A DNA stretch of 64,000 bases from Owenia fusiformis (lineage: Eukaryota > Annelida > Polychaeta > Sabellida > Oweniidae), in the NCBI GenBank assembly GCA_903813345.2, contig CAIIXF020000002.1, positions 10,602,650-10,666,649 on the forward strand, given 5' to 3'. The notes beneath the pieces were generated by a model that saw nothing but the letters and a program-made list of their open reading frames with translations, was not told the origin of the DNA and did not search any database. Below are positions 26,212 through 37,213 of the stretch, one piece after another (position 1 is the first letter of the stretch; each line of letters starts with the position of its first letter). A program made the position numbers and the translations under genes.

Positions 26212-26262
26212 TTAAGCTAGACGATTCAAAAGTAATTCTGTGATACGTTCCTCAACATTGCC
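26212..26262 (-). CDS. Gene D exon 6: C-terminus and stop
   Basis: The 51 nt after attttcag encode GNVEERITELLLNRLA and a TAA stop in phase 0. It is too short for ORF finders. The in-frame join to exon 5 and its amphipathic content support it. Confidence 0.68.
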   Translation of the reverse strand, partial: GNVEERITELLLNRLA

Positions 26263-29200
26263 CTGAAAATGTAAGACAAACAGCATATCAAATCAAATTA
26301 AACATACGTCCAAAATCTCTTCAAAAACAGGGCAACCATCATGTGATGAACGTATATGAAATTAGACAAACATTTAAATTGATATAAAATCATTTTACAG
26401 TAAGCATGTACCTTCTTTTCAAGCATAGTCTTCTTCTGCACGTCAATCGCACGGGCCCTGTCATGAAGTTCTTTCATAATTCTATTAATCTCGATCTCGT
26501 ACTCCATTTCTTTCCCTAAGTCTGCCCTTTCCTCCGTCTTCAATAGACTGCCAGTCTGCTGGTTGTTTTTGTAACTTCTTGAAATCGGAGAGTAAGTTCT
26601 GGTCTGAATTTTCAAATCGTTGGTTAATTTACTTTCTGCCACACCAGCTTCGATCGGAGTTGATACAGTCCTAGTCTCAACTTTCACATCGTCACCAAAT
26701 ATATCTTTTGTCTCATGATATATCTGAAAATTGTTTTTGTTTCATTGTAATGACGGAGTATACTACTATAATGTTTCACCGTTTCATGTTTGTAAATCAT
26801 ATGTATGGGAAGAAGTACGGACAAAACCCCACTAACACACCAAACTAGTTCGCAACCGTCCTTTCCAGCCCTTTAAAAATGTAAAGCGGGCTAGATCTGA
26901 CTGTGGTTTGGAAATATGTGTAAAATAAATAGCTACTTCGTTCATAAACAGTCTTCAATACGTCCATCTCATTGGCAGTTTGTTCAGGTCGCGCCATGTC
27001 GGTGTGTACACGCACTCCAATTGTATATCGGATTGTTTACGGGATTTAACGTGTTCTTAGTAGGGTCGAAGTACGGGAATAACGTTTCTAGTCTAGTAGG
27101 TCACCTTGTTTGAAGTAAGTTGTTACACGGTGTGATTACAGAATGGTAAGGTCGCCATCGGATTTCGAAATAATTCTAAATTCTAAATCACCTTCTCGTT
27201 CATGCACGTCCATAAAGTTTGTAAATAGACTGTAGAAAGTTGGAGCTATGCTCATTCCGTTCGCATAAAATTTAAAACAATTTCGGCAACGTTTTTAAGA
27301 ACGTAGTTGCAACTAGTTTAATGTGATACCCGTTTGCAACTCATTCTATCTCGTTCTCAATACGTCCTTAGATAATTCAAGTCGTTCTAAAAAACATCCC
27401 TACCAGGATTTAAGCACGACATTTTCCTTCGTAGTTCGTCCAATTCGTCTTAAGTACGTTGTCATTCGTTCTAATTGCAGAACGTCACGACCATCAGAAA
27501 ATTGTGGGTATGCTCCAAGTTCTGGAGGGCCTACCCGTTCGAGGAGGTTCATGAAGTTTGTAAATAGTCTCTAAATGGTTTTAAGTACGCCCGGTCCGTT
27601 CGTACACAGTTTAAGCCCATTTTCGAGAACGTAATGAGAACTATTTTGGTGTGATAGTAGGGTAACAAAAGAGGGGACTGAAAATATGTTTTGCAACTTC
27701 ATTAACAAAACAAAAATCAAATCGAAGATACTTATGAAAGCAAGAATATATTTTCTAGCTTTGTGCCAAATTATAATCTTCAACTTGACTTATAAGTAGG
27801 TTTAAATCGAAAAGTACAAAAAGCTCGTAACCAGAAAGTTCATCCATTTTGTTAAATTGACAATGACATTCCGTCAAAGTTAGCAGCTGTGGAACAATGT
27901 AATTGCAAACGGGTTTAAACTGATTAAGGACCTATTAAAAAAAGGCTGCTTCGAGTTAGTAAAAATATAGCTATGACACCAAACTAGTTGCTACTGCGTT
28001 CTTCAAAAGGTGCAAAACTGGTTTTAAACTGTCTGCGAACGGTTAAACTGTACTGTCTGCGAACGGAAAGAACGTAGCTGCAACTTTCTACCGTCTATTG
28101 ACGAACTTCATGGACTTGCTCGGACGGAAAGGTGATGTAGAATTTTGAATTGTGTCAAAATTCTGTAATTAGATCGTGTCACAACGTACTTCAAACGAGA
28201 TGACCTACTAGACTAGGAACGTAATTGCCGCACTTCGAGTCTTCGACCCTACTAGAGACGTGTTAACGACGTTGTAAACTCGGATATCAATTTCAGTACG
28301 GGTACATACTGACATGTTGAGACCTGAAGTTCCTGAACGAATGAGATGGACGTGTAAGAAGATAAGTCATTTACCCTACTATCACACCAAACTAGTTTTC
28401 ACTACGTTCTCGAAAACCGTTTGGGGTCTATTTACAAACTTTATCGAACGTACTCGAATGGGTAGGTCCTCTAGATCTTAGAACATGCTCAAAATGTTCT
28501 TGTGGTCGATACGTTCTACAATTAGAACGAGTGACAACGTACTTACGACGAGCTGAACGTACTACGAACGGAACCGTCTGAGGACGTATTGAGAACGAGG
28601 TAGAACTAATTGCAAACGGGTTTAAACTGATTAAGAACGTATTTAAGACTGCCTATGAACTAGTTAGCAAAAATATAGCTATCACACCAAACAAGTTGCC
28701 ACTGCGTTCTTCAAAACTAGTTTTAAACTGTGTGCGAACGGAATGAACGTAGCTGCAACTTTCTAAGGTCTATTTACGAACTTCATGAACGTTCTCAGAC
28801 GGGAAGGTGATTTTAGAATTTTGAATCGATTTAAAATTCGATGACGACCATACCGTTCTGTAATCAGGTCATGATGACCTTCTAGACTAAGGGACGCGTT
28901 ATACGACGTTGCACACCGACGTGGTGCGACCTGAACGAACTGCGAATGAGATGGACGTATTGAAGACTGTTTATGAACGAAGTAGCTAATTATTTAAGAC
29001 ATATTTCCCGACCACAGCCAGATTGAGGCCGTTTTACGACGCTTTCGTAGGACTGGCAAGAACGGGTAAGAACTAGTTTGGTGTGATAGGGGGGTTAGTA
29101 GCTGTGTAAAAAGTTTCAGGTGTTCTTCATTGTAAAAATATGTAAACAGTAATTTGATGAGGTAATCTGCAAAAATTATAGCTGTTTCTTTATGTATATT

Positions 29201-32200
29201 GTAGTATATGATAATATTATTATGACAACCCTCGTACAATTAGATCGGGTGACAACAACGTACTTCAAACGAGACGACCTACTAGACTAGGAACGTAATT
29301 GCCATACTTCGGCCCTACTAGGGACGAGTTAACGACGTTGTGCAATTGGATATCAATTTGTAGTGCGTGTGCATACCGACATGGTGCGACCTGGACGAAC
29401 TAGGAATGAGATGGACGTATTGAAGACTGTTTATGACATATTCTATATATGACATATATTTTTGACATATTTCACGACCACAGCCAGACTTAGCCCGTTT
29501 TACGGATTTTTCGTTGAACTGGAAAGAACGGTTGAGAGCTAGTTTGGTGTGGTTGGGGCTTTAGGGATAAAGCCCCCTCACATATGAACGAATACACTAA
29601 ACGCAGTCTTTCGAAGAGGAATTGAGTAAAATTCGTTTCCATTAGTATATGTACGTTGTTCATCGCTGGGGCGTTCGTAAATCTTTCATTCGGAAATCTC
29701 CGGAAACACGCGCAAAGATGTGATTCGGTTCGCAAGTTTACGTTCCCAATCGACAGAATTGACATCGCAAGACTGCGTTTGATGGAATATTTCATATGTG
29801 AGGGGGCCTTAAGAGCAAAAGTCAGGAAGTGATTTTTAATAGATGGATATTTGAACTTAAATTGGATCAATTCTTCGATTAGGTCACGTTTTAGTTTTTT
29901 GGATCGATGTGTTAATATAACACGAAGGGAAACTCATAATTACTAATTACTAATATTCAAAATTTCTGTTTTAGAGATCGGCTACTCAGTTGAGATGCCG
30001 TTTATCTAGGAAGTCATTTGTCAATGGTCAATTTTTCCCCATGTTAAGTCAATGCAACCTTTCTGAAATCCTCTTTTTCTCAGAAGAACTCAAGTTTATC
30101 GCGTCTCAACAAGTAGATTCATGTGGAATGTTATAAAAACCCTTCGACCTGCACCTTCGACCTTCAGCTTCGACCTACAGGGTATCCAAAAAGCGGGCCA
30201 AAAAGAAAGTTATAAAAACCCTTCGACCTGCACCTTTGACTTTTCTTATGAAAATTGTCAAAGTCCAAAAATGTTTCTTTGAAAAACGACTAAGTCCAAC
30301 TTCACACAGATTATGAAATTGAACGGAGCTCTGTCCTCGTCGAAAGCTATAGCTGTCATCTCTTGAGTTTACATCGGCGAAATACTTTATATGCCTGGTG
30401 ACGTCATCACTTTTCGGACAAGATTTGAAAGTTAAATAACAAGTTATTGACGCCATATCCCGTTTTAATATTGATCACACAACAAGACTATGATTTGAAC
30501 TCAATAAATAGAACAGTAATTGATCGCTACTTACTCTAATCTTACTTCGATTCAATCGAATCAAAACCAGGAAGTAAGTTCTAAAAAGGGAAACTTCCAT
30601 TTAAACTACCCGATTGACTACCCGATCAACATCAACAGAATCTTAATTTGATAACATGAAAACGCTATTTCACCCCTGTAACTATACCTAGAGTACTGCA
30701 AACGTTGCTACAATTTAAGATCTTAACGATCTCACCTGTGAACCACAAATCAAGTGACTCTTGCGTGGTCTGAGATCGGCAAAAATAGCTTCTGTAATAT
30801 TTTCTTTTTGGACACCCTGTAAGTCGAAGGTGCAGGTCGAAGGTGCAGGTCGAAGGTCGAAGGGTTTTTATAACATTCCGATTCATGTTGGATAGTATTG
30901 CAATAATCTATTTTTCAATAGTAAGAATATGGTTCTTAAACAGGACATTGGGCTTGTTTTTTAGAATTTTTACTAAATTGTTACGGAAACAAAATGGCCA
31001 AGATTTTGATCATGCTTTTCATTTTTCATTACAGGCAATTAAAAATCATAAAGTGAATTGACATAATATTATCTATAATTTTGTCGCCCACGATTAACCG
31101 ATACTTCATAAAAATATAAAAAGCTCAAAAATGTTATTTGGAATACATAAATTGAACACGACATTTCCGTTTAAGCTAAAAAAATTGTGAAGAATTGGTT
31201 TTCAAGTTTTATGCATACATGATCGATTCATCGAGAGTTTAATTTAGTTCCCTTTCCTTATATAATAACCCTACTGTACTTACTTTTAGGCCAATGGCTC
31301 CAAGGCTGTTCAAAGAAGTGCAAATTTCACGCATCTTCTTCGAGATCTTGTCCGATATTTTGGACATATCGACGTCTTTATCATCATCACTACGATCACT
31401 CCCATCATTCTCTGCGGATCCCTCAGCGCTTCCTTCAGCACTTCCTTCTGCGGATCCCTCAGAACTCCCTTCAGTGTCTCCTGTGGCGTTGATGAATAAA
31501 TAATGTTATTACAAATTGAAAATATATGAACCACTTCCTCCTGCGGATCCCTCAGAGCTCCCTTCAGTGTCTCCTGTGGCGTTGATGAATAAATAATGTT
31601 ATTACAAATTGAAAATATATGAACCACTTCCTCCTGCGGATCCCTCAGAGCTCCCTTCAGTGTCTCCTGTGGCGTTGATGAATAAATAATGTTATTACAA
31701 ATTGATAATTTATGAAGTATTTTCAGAATAACGCCATGTAGGGGGGGGGGGGGGGGTCAAAAGCGTTTGTTGTGCCTTTTCATCCAGTCCTGAAAGTCGT
31801 GGTACATATCGTCGTTGCCTACTTTATAACAGTGGGATTCCCAGATGATCTCATTACTGTCCTAAAAGTGGATAACTCGTAATTTGTTCTTCACTGTGGG
31901 GAAAAGATCTAAATCACAGCCAGCTAAGTCTGGGGAATACGGAGCGTGTGGTACACGGTCACAGCCGATGGAATCAATCACATTAACAACTGTTACAAAG
32001 TATGCAAAGACGGTCTGTATCACGTCTGTATCACATGGTGTGATCTATGTATTACAGTTATGTTGTGTGAAAAAATCACTAAGAAAGGTTAAAAAATGGC
32101 AAAAATAGAGCCAATAGTCCTGAAATTCCTGATCACCCCTCGTATTTATGTTTAAATGAATTTAAAGTGTCATGGTACTTAACAGAAAATGACAAAACAG

Positions 32201-35200
32201 GAAGTGACAAAACTATGCTGGATTTTGAATATTTTAGAACCAAGATAAAGAGTTGCACATATCATTGACATGACCAGGATCACAATGTGCATGGTCAGAA
32301 TGGGCCTAAACATGATGGAATAACCTTTTCAGCCCTCTGAAAATGTGACTGAAAAATAGTTAGAAGTAGGAGCTTAGGAAAGGTCAATGAACAGAATGTT
32401 TTGAATTTTTCAGAAAATGTGCCCAATATATTGCTCTTACTGATGCAATCTTTGAAATTTTAGAAAATTGTCTGAATCAAAAATGGCGGTCATAAAAAGG
32501 AAAATAAATAGCTTTTCAATTCATTTTTTCATTTATTTCTTTTTCTAGGAAATGATATCAATGATCTTTCATTCGTTATCAATATGGAACATTGAAGCAG
32601 GTCTGAAGCTACTTATATAAGGATTGAGCACGTATCATATTGTTAAGAATGCCAAGATCTTATTCTAACTAATTTTTCGTACCAGCTTCTCCCAATGTAC
32701 GGCTAAGCATTTCTACGGCACCTTCGATGTAGCCAGCCAGTGCTTCATTTTTCAATGCACGTTCGGTAACATCTGTTTCTGGTCCCAAATCTTTCAGATC
32801 AGCGCACCAAGCGGTAAGAGCTAGAAATATGACAAATAATAGACTACTTCAACAACAATATTTATTACGATTCTTATGTTTCAAGGAGGTTTATCAACAC
32901 AACTCCAGTTCAAAAGAAAGAACATATCTCCAATTAGGTTCGGCATTTACATCTACAATATAGTGATGAGATACTTATTTAACGACGTTTTACAAAAGCT
33001 TTTACATCTTGCAGGAAAAATTCACTTTGATGCGACCTTTTCATACCAGTCATGTGTTCTATGGACTTCATAGCCAGAGCTTCATCCAAACTTGTACTTA
33101 TTGCATCATTGGCTTTTGTCTTTTTGTTCTTTTTCGTGTGTTTCTTGTGAGTTTTGTGGTTGGAGGCAGCTTTCTTCTTGGCTTTTTCCTTAACACTGTC
33201 AGAGCCTTCAAGCAATCCTTCAAGATTGTATTCTTCAATGAGGCTTAGAAGCTTTTTCGAAGGTCCTTTCTGCGAAATATATAAAATAAACAATGAACAT
33301 ATGACGTGATGTACATATATTAGTATAATTATAAGTATACGATTTTTATTGGTTTGAATACCGTATAGAAATTGCATTTACAACTAATAACTATGAAGGT
33401 TATCGATAGATACAAAGTGAGAAAATGCAAATCTTCGATACACAAAAACTAGAATGCCCAGGGGAGGAATATTCCATAAGATAAATCGTGTCCTCTTCAA
33501 TAAAATGGAAAACAATAATTCCAATGTTATTTTCCCATAGGGAAAACTCTTGCGATCCATTGGTTAGCCAATTTTGGTCACCCATAATGGATATCTTTAA
33601 AACCCCTGGAAGAATAACTTATTCCTTTAAAGGGGCTAACTGCGTCTTAAAACGTATGCATATTGATAAACAACATAGTGATGCAACAAAAATTGAAAAA
33701 GCAGGGTGGAAGGGTTGAAAATCAGGACGACATTTCATAAAAAACTTGTGGGTGGGTTGTTTGCATCTCCCCTGTTTCACAGTCGAAATTATATTATCAT
33801 CTCGATGAGTGCTTTTCCTGGAGATAATGCATTGGCCTAGCATATGCACCTGTTGCAATCCTCAGAAAATAGCCAAAATCCAACATATGACTGTCCGAAA
33901 TCTGTTGCGATACTTTCTCTCCTCCTTTCCTATAATTGTCGACTCATGTTTAAAAGTCATGACAACAAGGTTGAACATAAGACATTGGCCCAGTTACTTT
34001 ACTGTCTATTTATCATGGGATCACTAAAGGGAATATTATTAATGACTTTAATCGTTAATAGTCATGCTGTATTCCAAGAAACTGATCAATTTAGAAATGC
34101 AAAAGGTTCAATTTTGTTTTTCAAATGGCACCTGTAGAGAACAACTTTTACAAAATTATTAAAAACTGAGATATTTACTTATGTAATATTCGTTGGCATG
34201 TGTCAGGGAGTAAATAAGTAGAATATGCTTTGATTCTATATCTTGTTCCCAAAGGAATTTGTCAAGGAGCAATATATCTTAACGTACCTTTATCATCCCG
34301 AACTCAAACATTTCGAATACTTATTTCGCGAACGCTTTGTTGAGAATGGAATTCGATATGTACTCAAAATTAATACGTTAAAATGTATATTATCATCTTA
34401 ATAACCACCTCACAAATTATTTTGGAAATCAACGATGTTCAATTTTTGAGATTTTTATTTTCGAATGTTGACTTAGTTACTGGACTTGACTGTAATACTT
34501 GTAGTTTGCCAACATCAAATGATGACTTGACAGATATCTCAGTATGCAATACCGAGATTACTTATGAGTACGAGTTAAATACGGATTATGTATCACGACC
34601 TTAGCATGAATACTTAAAATTGTATAATTTGCTGCCACCTCCCACGGGCACCACCTACATCGTTATTAATATGATCTTACTTGCAAGATGAATTATGGTA
34701 TCATGTCCACGTGGCATCATTCAATGCATGAAACGTTGAAATATAAAATGAGTAGACATGGGGGCGGAGTATTGACCTCTAGACGTTTTTGATATACCGT
34801 ATTTAATTTCAGGTATAGCATCGTTACAATGTACAAAGACAAAGTTACTGATTTTTTGTACTAGGTTGTATTTGATAAATATTAATGCAAATCGATGTGC
34901 AACAATAAAAATTACAAACAAGTAGTACACATGAGTAACCCCCTTCTTTTTTTAATTGAATGTGTTTTCGAAATTGATGGGATCTATCAACTATTGAATA
35001 AATATGGTTAGTATTAATGTCTTAAATCAGGCATATCCACAGACTAGGCATCCTGAAAATCAGAGACATTGCCGCTGCGTTCATACTTTCAAGTAACATA
35101 CGGGAACTATTAGCTAATTTCTGTTTTAATTTAGTTTTTTCTAAAATAGTTCTAAGATGATACTCGTCTCTGTAATATATATGGCTGTTACCAAATACAC

Positions 35201-35397
35201 ACTTTGCACCGACATACCTTCAAATCATATAGCAGCTTCAAGATCTCTACCTTCTCTTCTTCGGAAAATTCGCGCTTGCTCAACAACTGTTTAAGTTCTT
35301 TAACTGTGCTGTCGGCATTGTTATCGACGGGTAGACTTAAGGCATAGCTGATCAACACTGCCATACACGTCACTAGCAACAAACGCTTTGTCGTCAT
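26212..35397 (-). CDS. Gene D: secreted lysine-rich/acidic protein of unknown family
   Basis: Six minus-strand exons (35397-35218, 33269-32984, 32820-32683, 31480-31284, 26723-26412, 26262-26212) join in frame into 387 residues. A signal peptide (LLLVTCMAVLISYALSLP) is followed by a charged helical stretch (KELKQLLSKREFSEEEKVEI), a very lysine-rich segment (KKAASNHKTHKKHTKKNKK), a helical WCADLKDLGPE region, an acidic Gly/Ser/Glu repeat (EGSSEGSAEGSAEGSAEGSA), then DDDKDVD, and a long charged helix near the end with a dibasic KK. I recognise no family. Alternating basic and acidic low-complexity blocks behind a signal peptide would suit a matrix or mineral-associated protein or a peptide precursor; that is inference. 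Exon 2's donor (GTTAAA) is weak and was chosen because it restores phase; a GTAAAA donor at 33005 would not. Intron 4 (31283-26724) holds the MULE-like element and the CACACCAAACTAGTT cluster. Confidence 0.75.
26412..26723 (-). CDS. Gene D exon 5: charged helical segment
   Basis: The 312 nt after attttcag are in phase 0 at both ends. The peptide starts IYHETKDIFGDDVKVETRTV and contains EERADLGKEMEYEIEINRIM and KELHDRARAIDVQKKTMLEK, with strong coiled-coil or amphipathic helix character. The donor is GTACAT. The frame is open 15 residues upstream of the first ATG, back to the acceptor. Confidence 0.78.
26826..27665. mobile_element. CACACCAAACTAGTT-family element, copy 2
   Basis: It has the same ends (CACACCAAACTAGTTCGCAA at left, TTTTGGTGTGATAGTAGG at right) and the same internal blocks as 15589-16392, in the same orientation. 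It lies between genes B/D and exon 5 of gene D, spanning the upstream side of that exon's intron. Confidence 0.72.
27960..29097. mobile_element. CACACCAAACTAGTT-family elements, copies 3 and 4 (opposite orientation)
   Basis: A complete copy, 28372-29097, has both ends and is inverted relative to 15589-16392. A partial copy precedes it from about 27960. An inner terminus at 28680-28700 again shows the dimeric build. All are in intron 4 of gene D. Confidence 0.72.
29230..29560. mobile_element. CACACCAAACTAGTT-family fragment
   Basis: It matches the second half of copies 3/4 (GACCTACTAGACTAGGAACG region) and ends AGCTAGTTTGGTGTGG. No left terminus, so it is truncated. Confidence 0.65.
29570..29811. 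mobile_element. Small MITE with CCCCCTCACATATGAA ends
   Basis: Inverted ends AAGCCCCCTCACATATGAA and TTCATATGTGAGGGGGCCTT are about 242 bp apart. It directly abuts the previous element. The right end sits in CTTAAG, compatible with a TTAA-type target, but the left does not match. Confidence 0.65.
30125..30879. mobile_element. Mutator-like non-autonomous element, 755 bp
   Basis: The ends GGAATGTTATAAAAACCCTT and its inverse are followed by repeated GACCTGCACCTTC words. A perfect 9-bp direct repeat GATTCATGT flanks it (30116-30124 and 30880-30888). A 9-bp duplication is typical of MULEs. A partial inner copy of the end lies at 30207-30240. The open frames inside come from the inverted repeats. 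It lies in intron 4 of gene D. Confidence 0.82.
31284..31480 (-). CDS. Gene D exon 4: acidic Gly-Ser-Glu repeat
   Basis: The 197 nt after cgccacag run from phase 1 to phase 0. The peptide starts DTEGSSEGSAEGSAEGSA and goes on to DGSDRSDDDKDVDMSKISDK and MREICTSLNSLGAIGLK; the donor is GTAAGT. The first part of the exon has two diverged copies upstream (see 31532-31573 and 31625-31666). Confidence 0.75.
31532..31573 (-). CDS. Possible cassette exon, second copy of the gene D exon 4 head
   Basis: This copies the start of exon 4 exactly one 93-bp period upstream, with the same cgccacag acceptor. It reads DTEGSSEGSAGGS in the exon 4 frame. GT dinucleotides after 39 nt (GTGGTT) or 42 nt (GTTCAT) would make it a symmetric phase-1 exon that could be included or skipped without shifting the frame. 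Both donors are poor matches, so this may be an inert duplication. Confidence 0.35.
31625..31666 (-). CDS. Possible cassette exon, third copy of the gene D exon 4 head
   Basis: This is the next 93-bp repeat unit upstream, nearly identical to 31532-31573, with the same acceptor and the same two weak donors. It would add 13 or 14 acidic/Gly-Ser residues in frame. Confidence 0.33.
31758..32142 (-). mobile_element. Deleted mariner-like element with transposase relic
   Basis: On the minus strand about 31980-31760 translates (with one stop) to VPHAPYSPDLAGCDLDLFPT, then VKNKLR, and near the end FQDWMKRHNKRF: the PHxPYSPDL and FxxWxxRxxK motifs of mariner transposases. A mariner-type end CGAGGGGTGATCAGGAATTT reads inward from 32142, next to TA. 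Most of the gene between end and relic is missing. A run of 16 G (31741-31756) abuts the other side. It lies in intron 3 of gene D. Confidence 0.72.
32683..32820 (-). CDS. Gene D exon 3
   Basis: The 138 nt after tttctag are open only with incoming phase 1: LTAWCADLKDLGPETDVTER, then ALKNEALAGYIEGAVEMLSR and TLGEA. The end is in phase 1 at GTACGA. This is a soluble, helix-rich segment with a single cysteine. Confidence 0.7.
32984..33269 (-). CDS. Gene D exon 2: lysine-rich segment
   Basis: The acceptor is ttcgcag. The exon encodes KGPSKKLLSLIEEYNLEGLL, then VKEKAKKKAASNHKTHKKHT and KKNKKTKANDA, then the helical SLDEALAMKSIEHMTGMKRS and QSEFFLQDVKAFVKR. The downstream end is uncertain: 32984 (donor GTTAAA, phase 1, fits exon 3) or 33006 (donor GTAAAA, phase 0, does not fit). 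Confidence 0.68.
33640..33850 (-). repeat. Dispersed repeat, copy 1
   Basis: In reverse orientation it shares blocks with 52480-52690 and 59040-59250: the TAGGCCAATGCATTATC-like start, the GGAAAAGCACTCATCGAGAT-like block and the TTTCAATTTTTGTTGCATCA-like end. Non-coding. It lies between genes D and C, upstream of gene D exon 2. Confidence 0.6.
35218..35397 (-). CDS. Gene D exon 1: signal peptide
   Basis: The 180 nt encode 60 residues: MTTKRLLLVTCMAVLISYAL, then SLPVDNNADSTVKELKQLL and a Glu/Lys-rich helix ending LLYDLK, in phase 0 at a GTATGT donor. An in-frame ATG exists 102 nt upstream, but the inner one places the hydrophobic segment right at the N-terminus. A TATA-like run (rc TTATATATTC) about 40-50 bp upstream of the ATG is suggestive only. 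Confidence 0.8.
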
Positions 35398-35538
35398 CTT
35401 GGTTACTGGTACAGAGCAACTCCGGTTAAGAAATCTAAGAATATATAAGGGTATTAAAACAATGGCAAAAGCTGACTCCGTTCTGTTGCCGAGGATCAAT
35501 GATTTGATTAGTGTTCAGCTCCATCAGGGGGTAGAAAC

Positions 35539-36063
35539 GCGTCCAGTATTTTCCTCTGGTACAAACCGAGATACTGGACGCAAACCTCCATTTTTGATCC
35601 AGAGCGAGGAAGGTGCTATTTTACTTGGTAGCCTGTGATCGTTTTATAGTGTTTCCTTATCTAGGAAAAAGGCTCATCAGATTCCCAGTACATTGAGGAA
35701 CACACAATTCTTATAAAATGACAGTTATTCATCTAGATTTTTGCAATGTGGGGTAAAGCATAGAAATATTTTGATTTTTTCCCAGGAAATACACGAATTG
35801 AGTCAGATTTCTTTTTATTTACCATTTCATTGACAAGATATGCAATTTTCTTGTGTATGGAATAAGAATACAGCTTCCAGTCCGCAAATTTTAGCTTTGA
35901 AATGATCGAAAATAGAAACTGACGAAATTTAAAGAAATACCGGACGAAATGAAAATGTACTGAACGCAAGCCGTCTGGTATTAACAGGTTTGCGTCCAGT
36001 ACATTTTTTATTTCGTCCAGTATTTTTAAAATTTCGTCATTTTTCTTTTATCGACCACTTTAA
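35539..36063. repeat. Fold-back region with TACTGGACGCAA words
   Basis: One hairpin at 35539-35581 (GCGTCCAGTAT ... ATACTGGACGC) and a longer one at about 35898-36063, whose arms both carry GTACTG(A/G)ACGCAA and (T/C)GGACGAAAT. It starts about 140 bp upstream of the gene D start codon. Confidence 0.7.
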
Positions 36064-37213
36064 AGTGTGTGCGTAAATATATAGAGTGCGCAGGTGTCGG
36101 TACTCGGGGACTATAAATAGGGTCAACCAGCAAAGTTTGGCTCAGATTGTAGGTGTCAGAGGACGGTCGAAACACATGCTAAACAATTATCCATATGTTT
36201 GCAAGTCTACCTATGTAACATATTATTCTATATTGCAAATACTTATTTAAAATGTTACTCGTAATAGGGTGTATTTTCATGTATTGATGTAGTTTTGAGT
36301 ACATACGTATTTTTGAAAAATATTGAAAACGTCATAATTTTGTACTTTTATTTTACATAACTGTACATATAAATTGTATCTCCATTTTATTATGGGCAAT
36401 AAAGATACACAATACAATACAATTAGGCTAGGCAAATTGAAGTTTAACATCCCCAAAATTGCAACAGTTTTTAAATTAGGCTTATATTGTGTATTGATAC
36501 CAGTTGAAAACATATCAAAAATGTAGAAAAATATATGCAGTGGACAAATACGAAATGTCACATTCTAGGTACCCCCCTCCAAATTTGAGTATGGGATTGT
36601 AAATATTTTTTTATTTCAAAATGGGATGCTCTTCTCAACTAAACGAGTAATATTATGATAGTTTACTGACATACGAGCAACTGAAAATTGTTAACCAACT
36701 ATTTTGAGTTCAATAATTGGCATTTCTAGCCCAAAATATCTGAAAATAGGCCATCAAATAGCCCGAATTTAATATAACAATGTATTTATTTCTGAAAATA
36801 ATATTTGAAATTTCAATATTTTACCACACACACTTTTGGGGTGACCTTACTTTTGTTTAATTACTTCCAAGATATGTCATATTTGAACTCAATAGCACAA
36901 CTAGATTATTTGTAAAGGCTTATTTTGTCCTGAAAACAGTTTTTTGATGTTTTCAGGAAAGGCTTATTAAAAAAAAAAAATAGAAAAACAGCAAATGCCA
37001 GGTGAAATATAGGGGAAGCCCTACTTTTAGTTGATAACTGCTAAATTATCAAATGTTTTTTCCTTTTAAATTCAATTTGATATATAATATACCTTTTTCT
37101 GGTAAAAGAGAGAACGATTTGTTAGAAATTAAGTACAATCGGTGGTCTAAAAATATCCTTGAAAAGGCAACAAAATGTTAAATATCCCTGTCCCTGACAT
37201 CAGTTTATTAATA

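Larger units (their letters stand above)
31480..31700. repeat. 93-bp tandem duplication of the gene D exon 4 border
   Basis: Three successive copies of the exon 4 head, its acceptor and the adjoining intron sequence; acceptors fall at 31480, 31573 and 31666. The copies are almost identical, so the duplication is recent. Confidence 0.88.

Noticed and set aside
29490-29870. 126-residue minus-strand open frame
   Set aside because: It covers a CACACCAAACTAGTT fragment and the adjoining MITE, so it is repeat-derived.
30175-30456. 93-residue minus-strand open frame
   Set aside because: It lies wholly inside the Mutator-like element and includes its ends. No transposase motif.
31310-31627. 105-residue minus-strand open frame across the 93-bp repeats
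   Set aside because: It reads through intron copies in a frame different from exon 4. The true frame is the acidic DTEGSSEG one.
31741-31756. G16 run as a quadruplex or regulatory site
   Set aside because: A simple homopolymer next to a mariner relic. Nothing else supports a function, and its length may be an assembly estimate.
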